Both the position numbers and the translations under genes were made by a program. The notes beneath the pieces are model-generated. The model was not told the DNA's origin, did no database searches, and saw only the letters and a program-made list of their open reading frames with translations. From contig CP085829.1 of NCBI GenBank assembly GCA_020809705.1, positions 744,001-808,000 on the forward strand: a stretch of DNA of 64,000 nucleotides. The letters run 5' to 3'. Source of the stretch: Calonectria ilicicola. Lineage: Eukaryota > Ascomycota > Sordariomycetes > Hypocreales > Nectriaceae. Positions 32,881-43,961 of this stretch are shown in pieces (positions within the stretch are counted from its first letter, which is position 1; each line of letters opens with the position of its first letter).

Positions 32881-34119
32881 ATGTCGAACACAATCCGGCC
32901 CAACGACCCCGTTCCACGGATGCCCCCTAGGAGGTCTGGTCAAAGAGTGCACACGCCCCAGGGAGGGCGAAATACAGGACCGCAGCCTCGACCAATTCCC
33001 CAAAGGAACGAACGTTATGGACAACGGCAAAGGGCCATGCCAGAAAGACCTCATGGGAGACAGCAGCATGTGCCTTCACCGCGCAGGAACCCCGAGATGA
33101 AGCAAAACCAAAGACCATCGCGGCAGAGGGGTGCGAAACAAGGACCGACACAGCATGTGACTCCTACACAAAAGAGAGGTCCTACACACGAGAAAGCTGC
33201 ACATCAGCAGAGGCAGCCACGTTATCAAAGGACTGAACCAATGGTAAAGCGACCGGATCTGGCGTACCAGGAGAATCGTCGGATGGTACTACCCTCGCAC
33301 CCTATGCATCCAAATCATCTCCCAATGGCACGACAACCACGGCCTATGCACCCGAGGAATCGTTCAACAATGCAACAATCTCAGCAAATGTATCCAACAG
33401 ATTCTGTAACGGTACACCGACCACAACCAACGTACTCAATGAATCCGCAGACGATACAACAGTCACCACCGACGCATCATACAACTATTCAAATGATTCA
33501 AGATCCAGGTGCGGCGCATCAGAGAGACAATCACCTGAGAAACGCGGCAATGATGACCGGCGGAGTTAGCGCAGCTACATATCTCTTATATTCAGAGTAT
33601 AACCGCAGCTCTGGTCATAATGATGAGAGTGATAGTTATAGTGAAAATAGAGATGAACTTGGTGATCAGAATGGCGGCGGAAGTGTCGCCGACTTTGATG
33701 AGCACGACAACAATCAGGGTGATATTTATGGCGATGGTGCTAACGAAGATCCCTGTCCTTCCAGTGACTACGACCCGGATGACGACGGTTATGGTGAGTA
33801 CAATGGGAGTTACTACGATCAAAGTGGCTCGGGTGAAAATCCCTTGGATGAGGGTGGCTACAGCGATCATGATGATTACGATCAGGGTGACTGTAATGAA
33901 GGTGGCTACAATGACAGTGGCCAGAATGAGAATCAGGATAGTCCTGTCTCCGATGGTTGTTGTGACGACTGTTGTGATGGCTGTTGTGACGACTGCTGCG
34001 ATGGCTGTTGTAACGACTGCTGCGATGGTTGTTGTGACGATTGCTGTGATGGCTGTTGCGACGGTTGCTGCGACGGTTGCTGTGGGGAGAAAGATAATTC
34101 TTTTTGTGGTTGTTGCTGA
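32881..34119 (+). CDS. Protein with (CCDG/CCDD)n cysteine array
   Basis: Intron-less 412-residue frame in three very different parts. Residues 1-220 are basic and rich in Pro, Gln, Arg and His with repeated MHP/MYP/QQS elements, probably disordered. Residues 221-240 are a short hydrophobic Gly/Ala stretch (AAMMTGGVSAATYLLYSEY) that could be a membrane-associating or oligomerising helix. Residues 245-358 are acidic and rich in Asp, Gly, Tyr and Asn. Residues 359-412 are an array with eleven CC pairs separated by DD, DG or ND and ending FCGCC, 25 cysteines in all, coded by a 24-base DNA repeat. There is no signal peptide. I recognise no family. The array suggests metal binding or palmitoylation, both inferred. 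Confidence 0.7.
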   Translation: MSNTIRPNDPVPRMPPRRSGQRVHTPQGGRNTGPQPRPIPQRNERYGQRQRAMPERPHGRQQHVPSPRRNPEMKQNQRPSRQRGAKQGPTQHVTPTQKRGPTHEKAAHQQRQPRYQRTEPMVKRPDLAYQENRRMVLPSHPMHPNHLPMARQPRPMHPRNRSTMQQSQQMYPTDSVTVHRPQPTYSMNPQTIQQSPPTHHTTIQMIQDPGAAHQRDNHLRNAAMMTGGVSAATYLLYSEYNRSSGHNDESDSYSENRDELGDQNGGGSVADFDEHDNNQGDIYGDGANEDPCPSSDYDPDDDGYGEYNGSYYDQSGSGENPLDEGGYSDHDDYDQGDCNEGGYNDSGQNENQDSPVSDGCCDDCCDGCCDDCCDGCCNDCCDGCCDDCCDGCCDGCCDGCCGEKDNSFCGCC

Positions 34120-36589
34120 TTTTTCCATAATAACTGTCTGGATACTGAAGTAATTCAATGCGGACTTTTCTTTTAAAAAGAAAAAAGCTACATGCCTCTG
34201 ACCCAACATCTATTATCGCTTAAGAACGGACTTCTTGTTTCAATTAGTTTCGCTATTACAAATGAGAATATTTTCTGTTTTCAACAGCTTTATCTGCATA
34301 ATTGTTTCTCGCAATTTTATTTTCATGTACGAAAATTTCTTGTTACCCTATAACAGCTTCATTTACATGACGCACCTTAGCAGGTGGGCTACAGATGTGC
34401 TTTTTTACAAATGCTTACCTTGTGAATTCAATTTTCTGGAGGCAGTTAAATGCTCTTTTGTTCTGACACGCTGCTTCTGCTCCCTCTGCCTCAAAGTCTC
34501 GTCGTGACAAAATCCATGCTGATTCTCCGTCCTGTTTCGCCGGAGTGATGGTTTAGGATACAAGAAAGTTTCTACCAATCTGTAACTTTCCCTGCACGCA
34601 TCTTATTGTGGAAAGTCTTGGAGAAGGTTGCCCAACGGCACGCGGAGTACCAGTTCATCCATTGGTCTACGCATACCCTTGTTGGATAGGGGGGCAGCTA
34701 ATAAAGTGGAGAACACAGTTTTAGGGGATGGGTAGCGGACCGCTATCCGCAAGGCAGTTGTGAGCGAAATGAACCAACTCTTGTCTCAGCTGATCTCAGT
34801 TAAGATCAATGCTTTGAGCTTGTGGCTAAAGCTGTCAGCTGACGAACGTACCTAACTCTGCTAGCCGATGCTACTGAAAGATTCAGGGTTAAAACGAGAC
34901 ATTTATTTTCATCTACGTCTGTCAGGCTTCATAAACACCATGTATGGAAATCTTAAGGACTGATCTGTTGCCAGAAATAGGCCACATACCCCAATAGCCA
35001 GTAGATGTTTAACGGCAGGAATTAAAATAAGAGACCTGCAAATGTTCATCAGTAATATCGCTGTTATACTTGAATCATAATTCTTGGTGCACATCACACC
35101 AGAATGAGGTGGATGAAGCATTTATGGCCATGCTCCGTATCCCACCGACTGGTCTTTTCTATTTATAACGCCAAGGCAAACCATCCCATGCCACTTTTGG
35201 TTCTCCCAAACTAATTGAACTTCTTGCCGGTCTATTACCCGCATCCCGTCTCTGTCTGGTTATGTTTACTCATCTCGAAGGCGAACACCAATAAATACCT
35301 TGACAACCTAGAGGATGAATAAATTCGGTATGAAACGAAGAGGCAACGCTCAGGAGGGCATCATACGTAATTGAAGTCTTTAGCTCACGGGTACAACTTA
35401 CGTAAACGTGATTAACCTAAACTTTGCGGATCGGCTAAGTTAGTTACGTCTGTTTCAGCAGCTGCAGGGATGTTGGTTCAGAAATCATAATCTCCTGGTG
35501 TCAGATGACTAACTACCAGTAAATTGTCTAGCACAGGCATCTAATTCCTTTAGACAACGGAATATTGTGCACTAGAGAAGCAAGCGTAACGCTCAACACT
35601 CGTGGCTAACCATTATCATTGTGCGTATGAATCACCACGCAGGACTTAATCGGAATCTCAGCTTTGCAGAACTACATTGAGATATCATGTTATGCTGTCC
35701 TCACGTAATTAATGGGATTATTTCACTGGCAATCTGTAACAGAACAGTATTTCGTTCTAACGAGTTTGAAGTTCAAATTGGAAATACCTTGCCAAATCTA
35801 TTTACAATAGTAATCACTTAGGCTCACATTATTGTATCCATTTTACTAATGCTAGCCTGTGAATCATCGTTGTCATCTACAACTCCCTTCCCACTTTATT
35901 TAATAGTTTCCGGAAACAACTAACCGCACATATTGTATTCGTAGCAACAGATACAAGACTAAGTAAAGCATGCGATTACTCTAAAAAAAAAATGCACTGT
36001 CGCTCTTGAGTTCCGTATGTTCATCTTAATACTACTATAAATCCCTTGAAGTATTGTACCACAAAGCCCAACGGTTCCAAACATATATGATGGCAAATAA
36101 ATAAAATAACTAAAGATATTGATATCAAAACCCTTTTTCGACTTTATTTCATTTGTTTAATAATCATTTATAATAAAGCTGTTAGAAGGGTGCAATGAAT
36201 CTTTCGAGGATCTCATTCTACCCCGTTCAAATTCTGAAATGCCAAGCTTAAACTACTCGGACCGCGACACTGTATATTTTGAGTTTCATTCCGCCAAGAC
36301 AGCAAGGGGAAGTAGATCTGCACGGACAAAAAGAAGTACCCAATCATCATGTAACTTAAACGAGGGTGATGTAAGATCATTATGACAGCCAAACTTGGGT
36401 TCATGTTCTTTACTAAGGAGAGCTTCAATAATCTAAAACAATGAGTATAAATATACATTCCTTGTCACAAGTTAAAATTTACCTTCAAAAACCACCATTC
36501 ACTCGTTCATCATTCTCTACACTACTCACTCAATAAAAAAGAATTTTCTTTTGAAAACTAATACCGCCAATTTTCTCTCCAACGCCACA
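34120..36589. other. Gene-poor region, 2.5 kb
   Basis: A+T-leaning sequence with no supported gene. The last 100 bases before 36590 are a CT/CA-rich leader of the secreted precursor gene. Confidence 0.45.
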
Positions 36590-37231
36590 ATGAAGTCTTT
36601 CGCTGTCTTCCTTCTCGCCGCCACTAGCGCCATTTCAGCTCCTGTGTCCAACGAGAAGCACCTCACCGAATGTGAATTGTGGCGCTACTCCAACCAACCG
36701 CCGTTCCATCCTGTAGGTCTGAGGTGCAACGGCTACGTCCAGCGTGACACGGAATCGGCTCCTAGTGTTGTCACAGACACTACGGGCAACGAAAAACGTG
36801 CAGACGAGTGCACTCTTTTGCTTAACACCGTCGCAATTCCCTGGGAACGTCGGGCTAAGCTTGAGGAATGAGTCAAGGAATTTCAAAAGACCATTCAATC
36901 CAAGCGCGAACACGACTTTGCTCTTGGTACGACCATGGTCAACAAAAGAGTTGACGAAGAGTGCCTCCGACTCCCTTACCAAGAATTCACTCCTGCTCAG
37001 TTCCTCAAGTGCCAGCCGCAATGGCAGAGCCTGTACTCCAAACGTGACCCTGAGTCCGTCATTGATGCTACCGTACTCGACGAAAAGCGTGATGATGAGT
37101 GCACTCGTTTGATGGGCTCCACTGTCAGCTCTCAAGTGTTGACTCCCGCTCAGTTCTTTAAGTGCAGGGAGCAATGGCAGAAGGCGGTCTCCAAACGAGG
37201 CTCTGACTTCATCACTATTTCTGAGAAATAG
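36590..37231 (+). CDS. Secreted Kex2-processed multi-peptide precursor, with in-frame TGA
   Basis: One frame of 213 codons with a single internal TGA at codon 94 (36869-36871). It starts with a signal peptide (MKSFAVFLLAATSAISA). The rest is a series of units ending in dibasic sites (QR52, KR70, KR106, KR120, KR152, KR167, KR203). Cysteine peptides alternate with short acidic spacers (DTESAPSVV..., EHDFALGTTMVNKR, DPESVIDATVLDEKR, GSDFITISEK). The four cysteine peptides each have two Cys: C28/C46, C74/position 94, C125/C141 and C171/C192. The last two share FTPAQFLKC / LTPAQFFKC, then QWQ and SKR. In unit 2 the second Cys falls on the TGA. The organisation matches fungal Kex2-processed repeat proteins (pheromone or RiPP-like precursors). 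Without readthrough, only 93 residues are made. Confidence 0.7.
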
Positions 37232-37565
37232 TGGCTCGACACCTACTGTTGGAGGCAAGCGGGGTCCTGATGAGGAACATGGAAATGCTACTGCATTAGC
37301 CAAGTCACCCCCTTTCTCTCGGAATTTTTACATACCTTTCACAGTTATGCCTCCATACCATCTAGTTTACATTAATAACCATGGGATTTAATTTATTCAC
37401 TAGGTTGGCTGTGTATGGCTTTGTTTTATTTGAGAAGAGACGTCTATAGAGCTGCTAGGTTATGGGGTAGATAAGTCAATTGAGATTCATTAACTTGTAA
37501 AAGCTGTCAATCCAGTCAACTTTAATGCTTCCATCACCCCTATAAGAATGGAAGAAGCACTAAAT
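37232..37565. other. Intergenic region
   Basis: 3' flank of the precursor gene and of the dehydrogenase (convergent). At 37253-37270, in another frame, GGKRGPDEEHGN resembles one more dibasic spacer unit, perhaps a relic of a longer repeat series. Confidence 0.35.
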
Positions 37566-38446
37566 CTACTTAGAAAGACCGTCAAGAGTCCAGGTTAGGA
37601 GACCAGACTTAATCTCTTCCGCCCGCGCGACAAGCTCCTCGGCATCCCAATTAACCCAAACAAATTTGTTTCGAAGAAAGGCAGCCTCGGGGGATGCGAC
37701 CCACACACTAAAGTTTCCGGGGAGAATTGCTGGTCCGTGTCAATAACAGCTCAATCACCGATGCTTCCAATGTACTCACCATCGTTTTGTCCTGGTGATT
37801 GGTTAAGCTCAGTCTCCACAACCCCTGGGTGGATGTGGACAACATGAATATCCGGGTTTTCGGCCGCAAAGTAGTCCACCAACTTTACGCCAGCGGCCTT
37901 GCTCACAGCGTACGCTGCGACGCCAGGCATTGGTGCGATATGGGCCAAAGCCGTTGCAACGTTGATGACAGTAGCACCTGGCGCGGCATTAGGCTGGAAC
38001 GCTTGGAGTGAGTTCAAAGTCGTGATCACATTCTGCTCAAATCCTTTGATGAGTTTTGCCGCGTCATAGCTATTAATGCTCCCGGGTTCAGCAAGGCTCG
38101 CTGCATTGGCAACAAATATGTCGATTTTGCCCACTTCATCAGCGACGGACTTGATGGCCGCGAAAGTGTCAGTGGGGACGGTAAGATCGACAGATTTGTA
38201 GATGACCTTGGTTTCCTTTGATGATGCAGCCAATTCAGCAGCAGTAGCCTTGAGGCGGTCGATACGGCGACCGAGAATAGACACACTCTTCGCGCCGGCT
38301 TGCACGAATGAAGTAGCTATCTCTTTGCCAATGCCTGTGGCTCCACCAGTGACGATAACATTTTTTCCAGCAGCGGAGAGCTGAGGTCGAGTGGGAGCGA
38401 TAAAATCGTAGGATTTGTTGTGCCAGGTCTTGGTGAAAGAGGCCAT
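37566..38446 (-). CDS. Short-chain dehydrogenase/reductase
   Basis: Two minus-strand exons (38446-37780, 37729-37566) give 276 residues, normal for a classical SDR. The cofactor motif is NVIVTGGATGIGKEIA, with SILGRR after the second strand (an Arg pair, suggesting NADP). DIFVANAAS replaces NNAG, VINVATALAH carries a Ser-site region in which the catalytic Ser seems to be Thr/Ala, and AAYAVSKAAGVK holds the YxxxK pair. HIHPGVVETELNQ closes the core. The C-terminal exon contains WVNWDAEELVARAEEIK, a fungal-typical tail. The substrate is unknown. No signal peptide; cytosolic. The intron has GTGAGT and an in-frame CAG acceptor. Confidence 0.85.
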
Positions 38447-39301
38447 TTTGAAGAATGAGATTTTGCTAGTGTGGTGTTGTAATGAAAGAGTAGATAGTTT
38501 TTGTTGATGCTCGGTTGGAGGGTACTTCGCCACGATATATATATCCAACCAGACGTTCAAATTGCCCCAACAAGTGATTTCCACTTTGGCTTCCACTTTT
38601 AGAAATTCCAACAGTACATTAGAGGTGTTGATTAGAAATCGCAGTTTTTTGGGTTTGTGCATCTGCTTCAGCTGCATCGCAGGCATGACCACGCGCGGGA
38701 TCCGCGGTGTTTCTGCTCACTCCACTTGGCTCGCACAAGTCCGCCTACTAAACGTGTCACTTGCGGACTTCGTGGATGCATATTATAACCAGACGCTTTT
38801 GAATGCCATCTTCTCCACATGTCCTGTTTTAATTTCACAAACTTGAAACAGATGATGCAAGGCAGATGAGGGAGCGAGGCTTGGGATTGTGAAGCGAGAT
38901 CTTATGGGTTTGGCACACTATGAATGCCAATTGTACAAGGTGAGGCCATAATATCGCTCAAAATCTCGCACACCTTAGTCCCAAGCAAAAGAGGATGTCG
39001 GTGAAGAATGGACTTTTGCAAGTGCGTCTACTCACTAGAAATATGTTCATGCTAAAGCCACGAATTGCGCACAGTGCTATTCTACACGACATTGATGAGC
39101 ACACGAATGAAAAAATATAAGATGCTTCAGGAATTAAGAATCCCTACATGGATCGACCTACAAACATCTGTCGGGAGAAATATCACATGCCGACACCCCC
39201 CAAGTCCATCCTGGATTATTTCCCTACAGAAAAGGACGATGGCCTTGCGTAAAACAATTTGGGAGTATATTCACAATTGCTGAAAAAATTTCGTTTAATT
39301 T
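38447..39301. other. Intergenic region
   Basis: 0.85 kb between the dehydrogenase promoter and the 3' end of the broken GH92 gene. A TATATATA element (about 38536) lies 90 bases upstream of the dehydrogenase ATG. No gene is supported. Confidence 0.4.
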
Positions 39302-42300
39302 TCAAGATCTCATCTTCAGAAAGTTCAAAGCTTCCTCCACGTTCATGCTCCCTGGGCTTGGTGGGACCTCACCAGTGGTCCAATTGGCGGGGCTGTTACC
39401 CAAGGTAAACTCTAGTGTCCCACCTTCAGAGAACACATCATACCAGCTAAGCCAACTTTTATTCCAGGTCTTTCCGTTTATCTTGAGCGATTGCACGTAA
39501 AATGTGTCCTCATCACCACCAGATGCTGTGATATTGAGCGTCTTGCCGTCACCGAGAGCAATACTCAAATCTGAAAACCAAGGGGATCCTATGAGGAAGG
39601 TCGTCTGCCCGGTCATCGGGTAAAGGCCAATCATATTCCAGAGCAACCAAGACTCCATTGACCCAGCGTCGCTATTTCCTGGAAGTCCATCAGGTGTCGG
39701 GGCAAAATAGGACTTTGCAATGAACCGACTGCGCTCGACAGCAAGATGTTGGCGGTTGACGAAATTGTATAGATATGGCGTCGTGAAGCTTGGTTCATTG
39801 CCTGGATTGAAGATAGTGTTTCCGAATTCACTATTGCCAGAGTAGACGCCTTTTTCAAATGTCTTTTCAAGTCGCTCGTCGAAATTGTCATTTCCGCCAC
39901 AAAGTTCAACAAGATGCGCCATGTCATGATGTGCGTTGAAAGAATATTCCCACGGAAGTGCTTCGTAGTAATAGTTCCCCCAATAACAACCACCACAATC
40001 AAGGGGGTCTTGATCAATGAACGCATCAACATTTCTAGGGCCAAGGAAACCGGAGAAACCCAGCGCCGTCATATTCTCGTTCCGGTGATTTCTCCAGTTG
40101 TGAGACCTGTTGAAGTATCTTCTAGCAGCAGTGTTGTTTTCAAGACCAACCGCAACTGAGGCCAAAGAAAAGTCGTTGACGGAACTAGGGATGGTTAGTG
40201 ATAGATTGCCATATCGAAATTCGCTACTAACTATTCGACGGCTCGGCTAACAGATCGGCCAAAGTTGGGTGTGATGAAACCATTGATTGATTAGTATTGA
40301 ATCTGCCCTTTGCTTCAAAGGGTGCCTGCTCTTGCGAGAAGGAAACAGTAGATATTGCCGCGAGGCCAATAGTGAGATGCATACAATGAGGCTTATACCT
40401 AGCCTTTGACAGTGACTTAGATCGAAGACCAAGAGGGTTTCCGAATTTTCAGTTTCTTGATATCTAATGTAAAGAGACTTTAGCAAGTAGTTAAGCTTTC
40501 CAAGATATATCGGAGATATAGTACCACCAAGGTGCGTAAAGGAGTCACCACCACAGGCAGCGGAGATAGCTTCATCTTGCTGGCCAAAACAACCAAGGAT
40601 ATAAGGCTGGACCGGCTGCCAAGAGGAGGGAAAATTCCTTCCTTATCAATAGTTATAAACATTGAGCATACACAAGCCAAAGACAAATCAGTCAAGTCTG
40701 CTCATCGTGACCAAAGCCTTCAAGTCACACCAAACAATTAATCGAACAATAAGTGCTGCTCTCGACGGCGGCCACAGCCAACAGCTAACCAGCTGACTGA
40801 TCTGCAGACTTGCCTTCGAAGGCTTCCATGCTTCCACGAACACCCTAGCCCACACAACCACGCTCAACCAGCAGACCGTATAATAAGTGCATCTCCCAAT
40901 AGGATTGGGATCATCAGCTAACTAGTAGGAAAGATGGCTAAGCCCTAGAGCCCAGGTTCCACCAGAGCCCTAGTTACCAAGTATCATGACAGCCTAAAGA
41001 ATCCCAAGCTCTAAGAGAAGATTAATAAAATCCTTTAAAAGCTGGAGAGGCTAGTTGGTGCTAAGAATCCAACACTCTCTAAGGAGGATATTGAGATTAT
41101 AGAGGCAGCTAAGGAATATAATGAGCGAAACAATATTCTAGGTCTGAATTAGATCAGCTAGGATTTCAATGGAAAAGCAGTTTAGCCTCTTGCCAAGGAG
41201 GGGTGATGAAACCATATTTCAACCAATCCGGCAATGCGCCTCTGCCCTCAGCTGTAGAGCCAGTGAGGTCTCGTGTGTCATTATTATTCGGTGGAGTTAC
41301 CTCAGCATTCTTGACCATTGCTGAGAACGCATCATCCCAGTCAACATTTCCTTTCACTCCTTTGACGTAGGCATCAGCAAACACATTATCACTGTTGCTC
41401 CCCCCTTGCACAGCACCATTGTAGAAGGATGACCGGGCATCCGACGCCCAGCCTTGGTTTCTCCAAATATCAATCATAGATCTAAGAAGACCTTCATAGT
41501 GCCCAGGTTGGAGGATATGCAACAGTGCCGTAGTACAGCGATGCTAATTGAACCTTTAGATCGGAACACGCTCTGGAAGCAATACTAAAACCTACAAGAT
41601 CCCAAAATGTAAATATATCGTCATAATATGGCTCTTTAGACTCCCATAACGGATTTTCGCCAGTCTTGTTTGTTGGGAGAAGGTGCATAAAATAGAGCGC
41701 AGAGTACAGCTGATTAAGCTTGGTCTTATTCGTCTCGGATGTTGTGACCTTGTTGAAAACATTAGAGTTCCAGTCCTCGCGGGATTGTTGCTGTAATTGG
41801 TGAATAGTGGTGTCTTTTGGGATTTCTGAATTGACATTGCTGCACGCTTGGTTGGTAGATATGAAGGAAATTCCAACTCGAGAAACCACCACGTGACTGT
41901 TAAATGTAAACACAACGCCTAGTCGTGCGGAGTCTGAGCTTAGGTTTTTGCTTGTCGAGTACTCAGTGAGCGTATCTGTGGTAAAGTCTGCGCCAAGAAA
42001 TGTCTTATATGTGGAGGATGAGTTAAAATAACCGCAAAAGTATACTGTCCATGGACTAGCTCGATTCCATCCCTATGAAAATTAGTGCTGTTTTCAATAA
42101 ATATGATTTCGATGCCGATATCACGAAACCTACGTTATCGTAAGTTCCTGAACCAGTATAATAATGATTAGAGTGGCCATCTTCGAACACGTTGATGCTG
42201 CCTCCAAGGAAATGTTGCTCTAATCCCATGCCACGGTACGATGATAGCACATGAGACACGTCAACCAGTATGTTACGACTTCCATTGCTTTCTGGAAAAG

Positions 42301-42791
42301 TATACTGATACATCCCAGCTCTATGAGTAGCAGCCATTTCAAGGATAATACCTGATCCCAAGGTAGCCTTGTAATACCCAACCTCTGTAAAGTCATCAGC
42401 AGCCCGAGTATCATTGATTGCATCACTGAGAGGGTTCTCAACCGCGCCCACGATCGGCATGTGCGAGACAACGCCATACTTTGGAGCGCCGCCAGTACCG
42501 CTTTCGTGAAGCATGGTGAAGCCTGTAAAGTTCCCGGTCGCCTGGTAGCCAGAATAACTATCACTTCCTGTGTAGAGGTCTGGACCAAGTTTAACGACTC
42601 CAAATGGACGAGCAACCCCCGGAAATGTGTTGCCTCCGCCAGTAGATCCAGTCTGCGAGTGTGAATACAAATAGCACCATATACCTTTCCGCAAAAGGGA
42701 ACCTTACATTTGTCAAAGCATATTGAGATAAATCTTGAGACTTTACGCCCCCTACAAAAAAGATAGACTGCAATACAACGTTGAAGATCAT
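39302..42791 (-). pseudogene. GH92 alpha-1,2-mannosidase, broken by insertion
   Basis: The gene starts at 42791 with a signal peptide (NVVLQSIFFVGGVKS). Exons at 42791-42708, 42652-42134, 42072-41596 and 41543-41203 carry TGSTGGGNTFPGVARPFG, GTGGAPKYGV, then HILQPGHYEGLLRSMIDIWR and GAVQGGSNSDNVFADAYVKG, up to DWLKYGFIT. There it is interrupted by 919 foreign bases. It resumes at 40283 with GFITPNFGRSVSRAVE, an intron (40231-40185), and YSVNDFSLASVAV to EEALNFLKMRS, including GLPGNSDAGSMESWL, the conserved GH92 region near the active site. GH92 enzymes are Ca2+-dependent exo-alpha-mannosidases, in fungi usually secreted. Without the insertion the protein would be about 760 residues, as expected. 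Read through, the insertion gives a stop soon after WQEAKLLFH. No other lesion was seen, so the break looks recent. Confidence 0.85.
40284..41202 (-). mobile_element. 919-bp insertion with 13-bp target duplication
   Basis: Flanked by the direct repeat gtgatgaaaccat at 40271-40283 and 41203-41215. Only one copy belongs to the mannosidase coding sequence. There are no terminal inverted repeats. On the minus strand the end next to 40284 is ctaatcaatca, a short simple-repeat tail, which with the 13-bp duplication suggests a non-LTR (LINE or SINE-like) element, probably 5' truncated. A degenerate plus-strand frame near 40934-41160 (KYHDSLKNPK, LVGAKNPTLSKEDIEII) contains several TAG/TAA codons. 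The class is inferred. Confidence 0.7.
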
Positions 42792-43961
42792 GATCAAATC
42801 GAATGCTAAGACAAAGGCGTGCTATTTTGCGGCAAATGACGAGCTCCGATCATAAAGAGGTCTTTTTCATCTGGAAAATTACAAGGGGCTTTGTAGGATT
42901 CAATCCTCCATCACGTACAAACATAAAAGGCAGGAGATTTGCATCGAATAATCAAGCGGCTGTGGGCCCACGTGCAACATGCGGGGATCTAAATGGATCT
43001 GGAATAGTAATCATGGTAAACGCGGAATGTTGATCAGATAATAGTGTGATCAATCATTCGGAAATAAGCCCGACTCCGCCCGGCCTTGATGAAACCATTC
43101 GTTGTATGTTGAGCTGAGCAAGATACCGGAACGGGCTCTTTTTTTACAAAGCTAGCGACAGCGCAAATATCCAATAATCAATTTGGCATTTCGATTATAC
43201 CGAATCTCCTACTCAAAGTAGTTCTACCTGCAGGGGAGTTGCAGGATACAGAAAGCTTTCATTAAGAGGTTTCCTGAGCGTGTACATACATCTTCTACTA
43301 GGTAAACACACATTATGAGGGAAATTTTTAAAAAAGGAAAATCTTAGAACAAATTCATTTGTTTATTTTTCTGAGAGAATTAGCTTGAAATAATTATAAC
43401 CAAGTAGTTTTACATGGGCATGCACCTGGTAAAATGGATGTGTGCGCGGGCGAAAACTCATTTATTAATTTCGATCGCGGCTTAAGCATCCTTGACAAAG
43501 CTACCATCACGAACAGGCGAGGATGATAGAGGGTGACGCATAGCGAAGTGCGCCGCAACTTTAGTGCATCAGAAATAGGGTGAGAAAAATTACGTTTTAT
43601 TTATGACAAAGTTATCCTGTCGATGTCCCATTACCCAACAATTCCATCTTACAGTGTGAGTAGCGTAGTTTTACGAAAAGCATGTCCAAATCAAACGCTA
43701 ATTTAATGATCAAGCCTTTACATTGGCATAGTGATGGCTTAACCCCGCACAGGGGAGGTCTTCCAGTGCAACCTCAACAGTGAGCACTCTCATAAGCAAT
43801 GCTCAGCAATTGCACCCGCGACAGATACAGCACATATTCCTCGATCCCGGCTCCAAGCGAGCAATTCACAAGCAAAATTCGCACTGGAAACAATAACTCT
43901 CTTTGTCTTAGCTTATTTATTATGGCACATACACATGCACGTCTATACAAAAAAAAACGGA
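42792..43961. other. Intergenic region
   Basis: 1.2 kb between the mannosidase promoter and the 3' end of the FAD oxidase gene. No coding frame, repeat or RNA gene is supported. Confidence 0.4.

Noticed and set aside
33592..34209. Minus-strand frame of 205 codons rich in Thr, Ile and Val
   Set aside because: It is the complement of the repetitive acidic and cysteine parts of the plus-strand gene; the apparent beta-rich protein is a by-product of the repeat.
36635..37303. Minus-strand frame of 222 codons opposite the peptide precursor
   Set aside because: The plus strand has a signal peptide and ordered Kex2 sites; the minus frame has no family features.
38562..38846. Frame of 94 codons upstream of the short-chain dehydrogenase
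   Set aside because: It overlaps the promoter region of the dehydrogenase and shows no conserved feature.
40284..41202. The 919-bp sequence as a long intron of the mannosidase gene
   Set aside because: It is flanked by a 13-bp direct duplication of coding sequence and has no fitting splice ends; an insertion explains it better.
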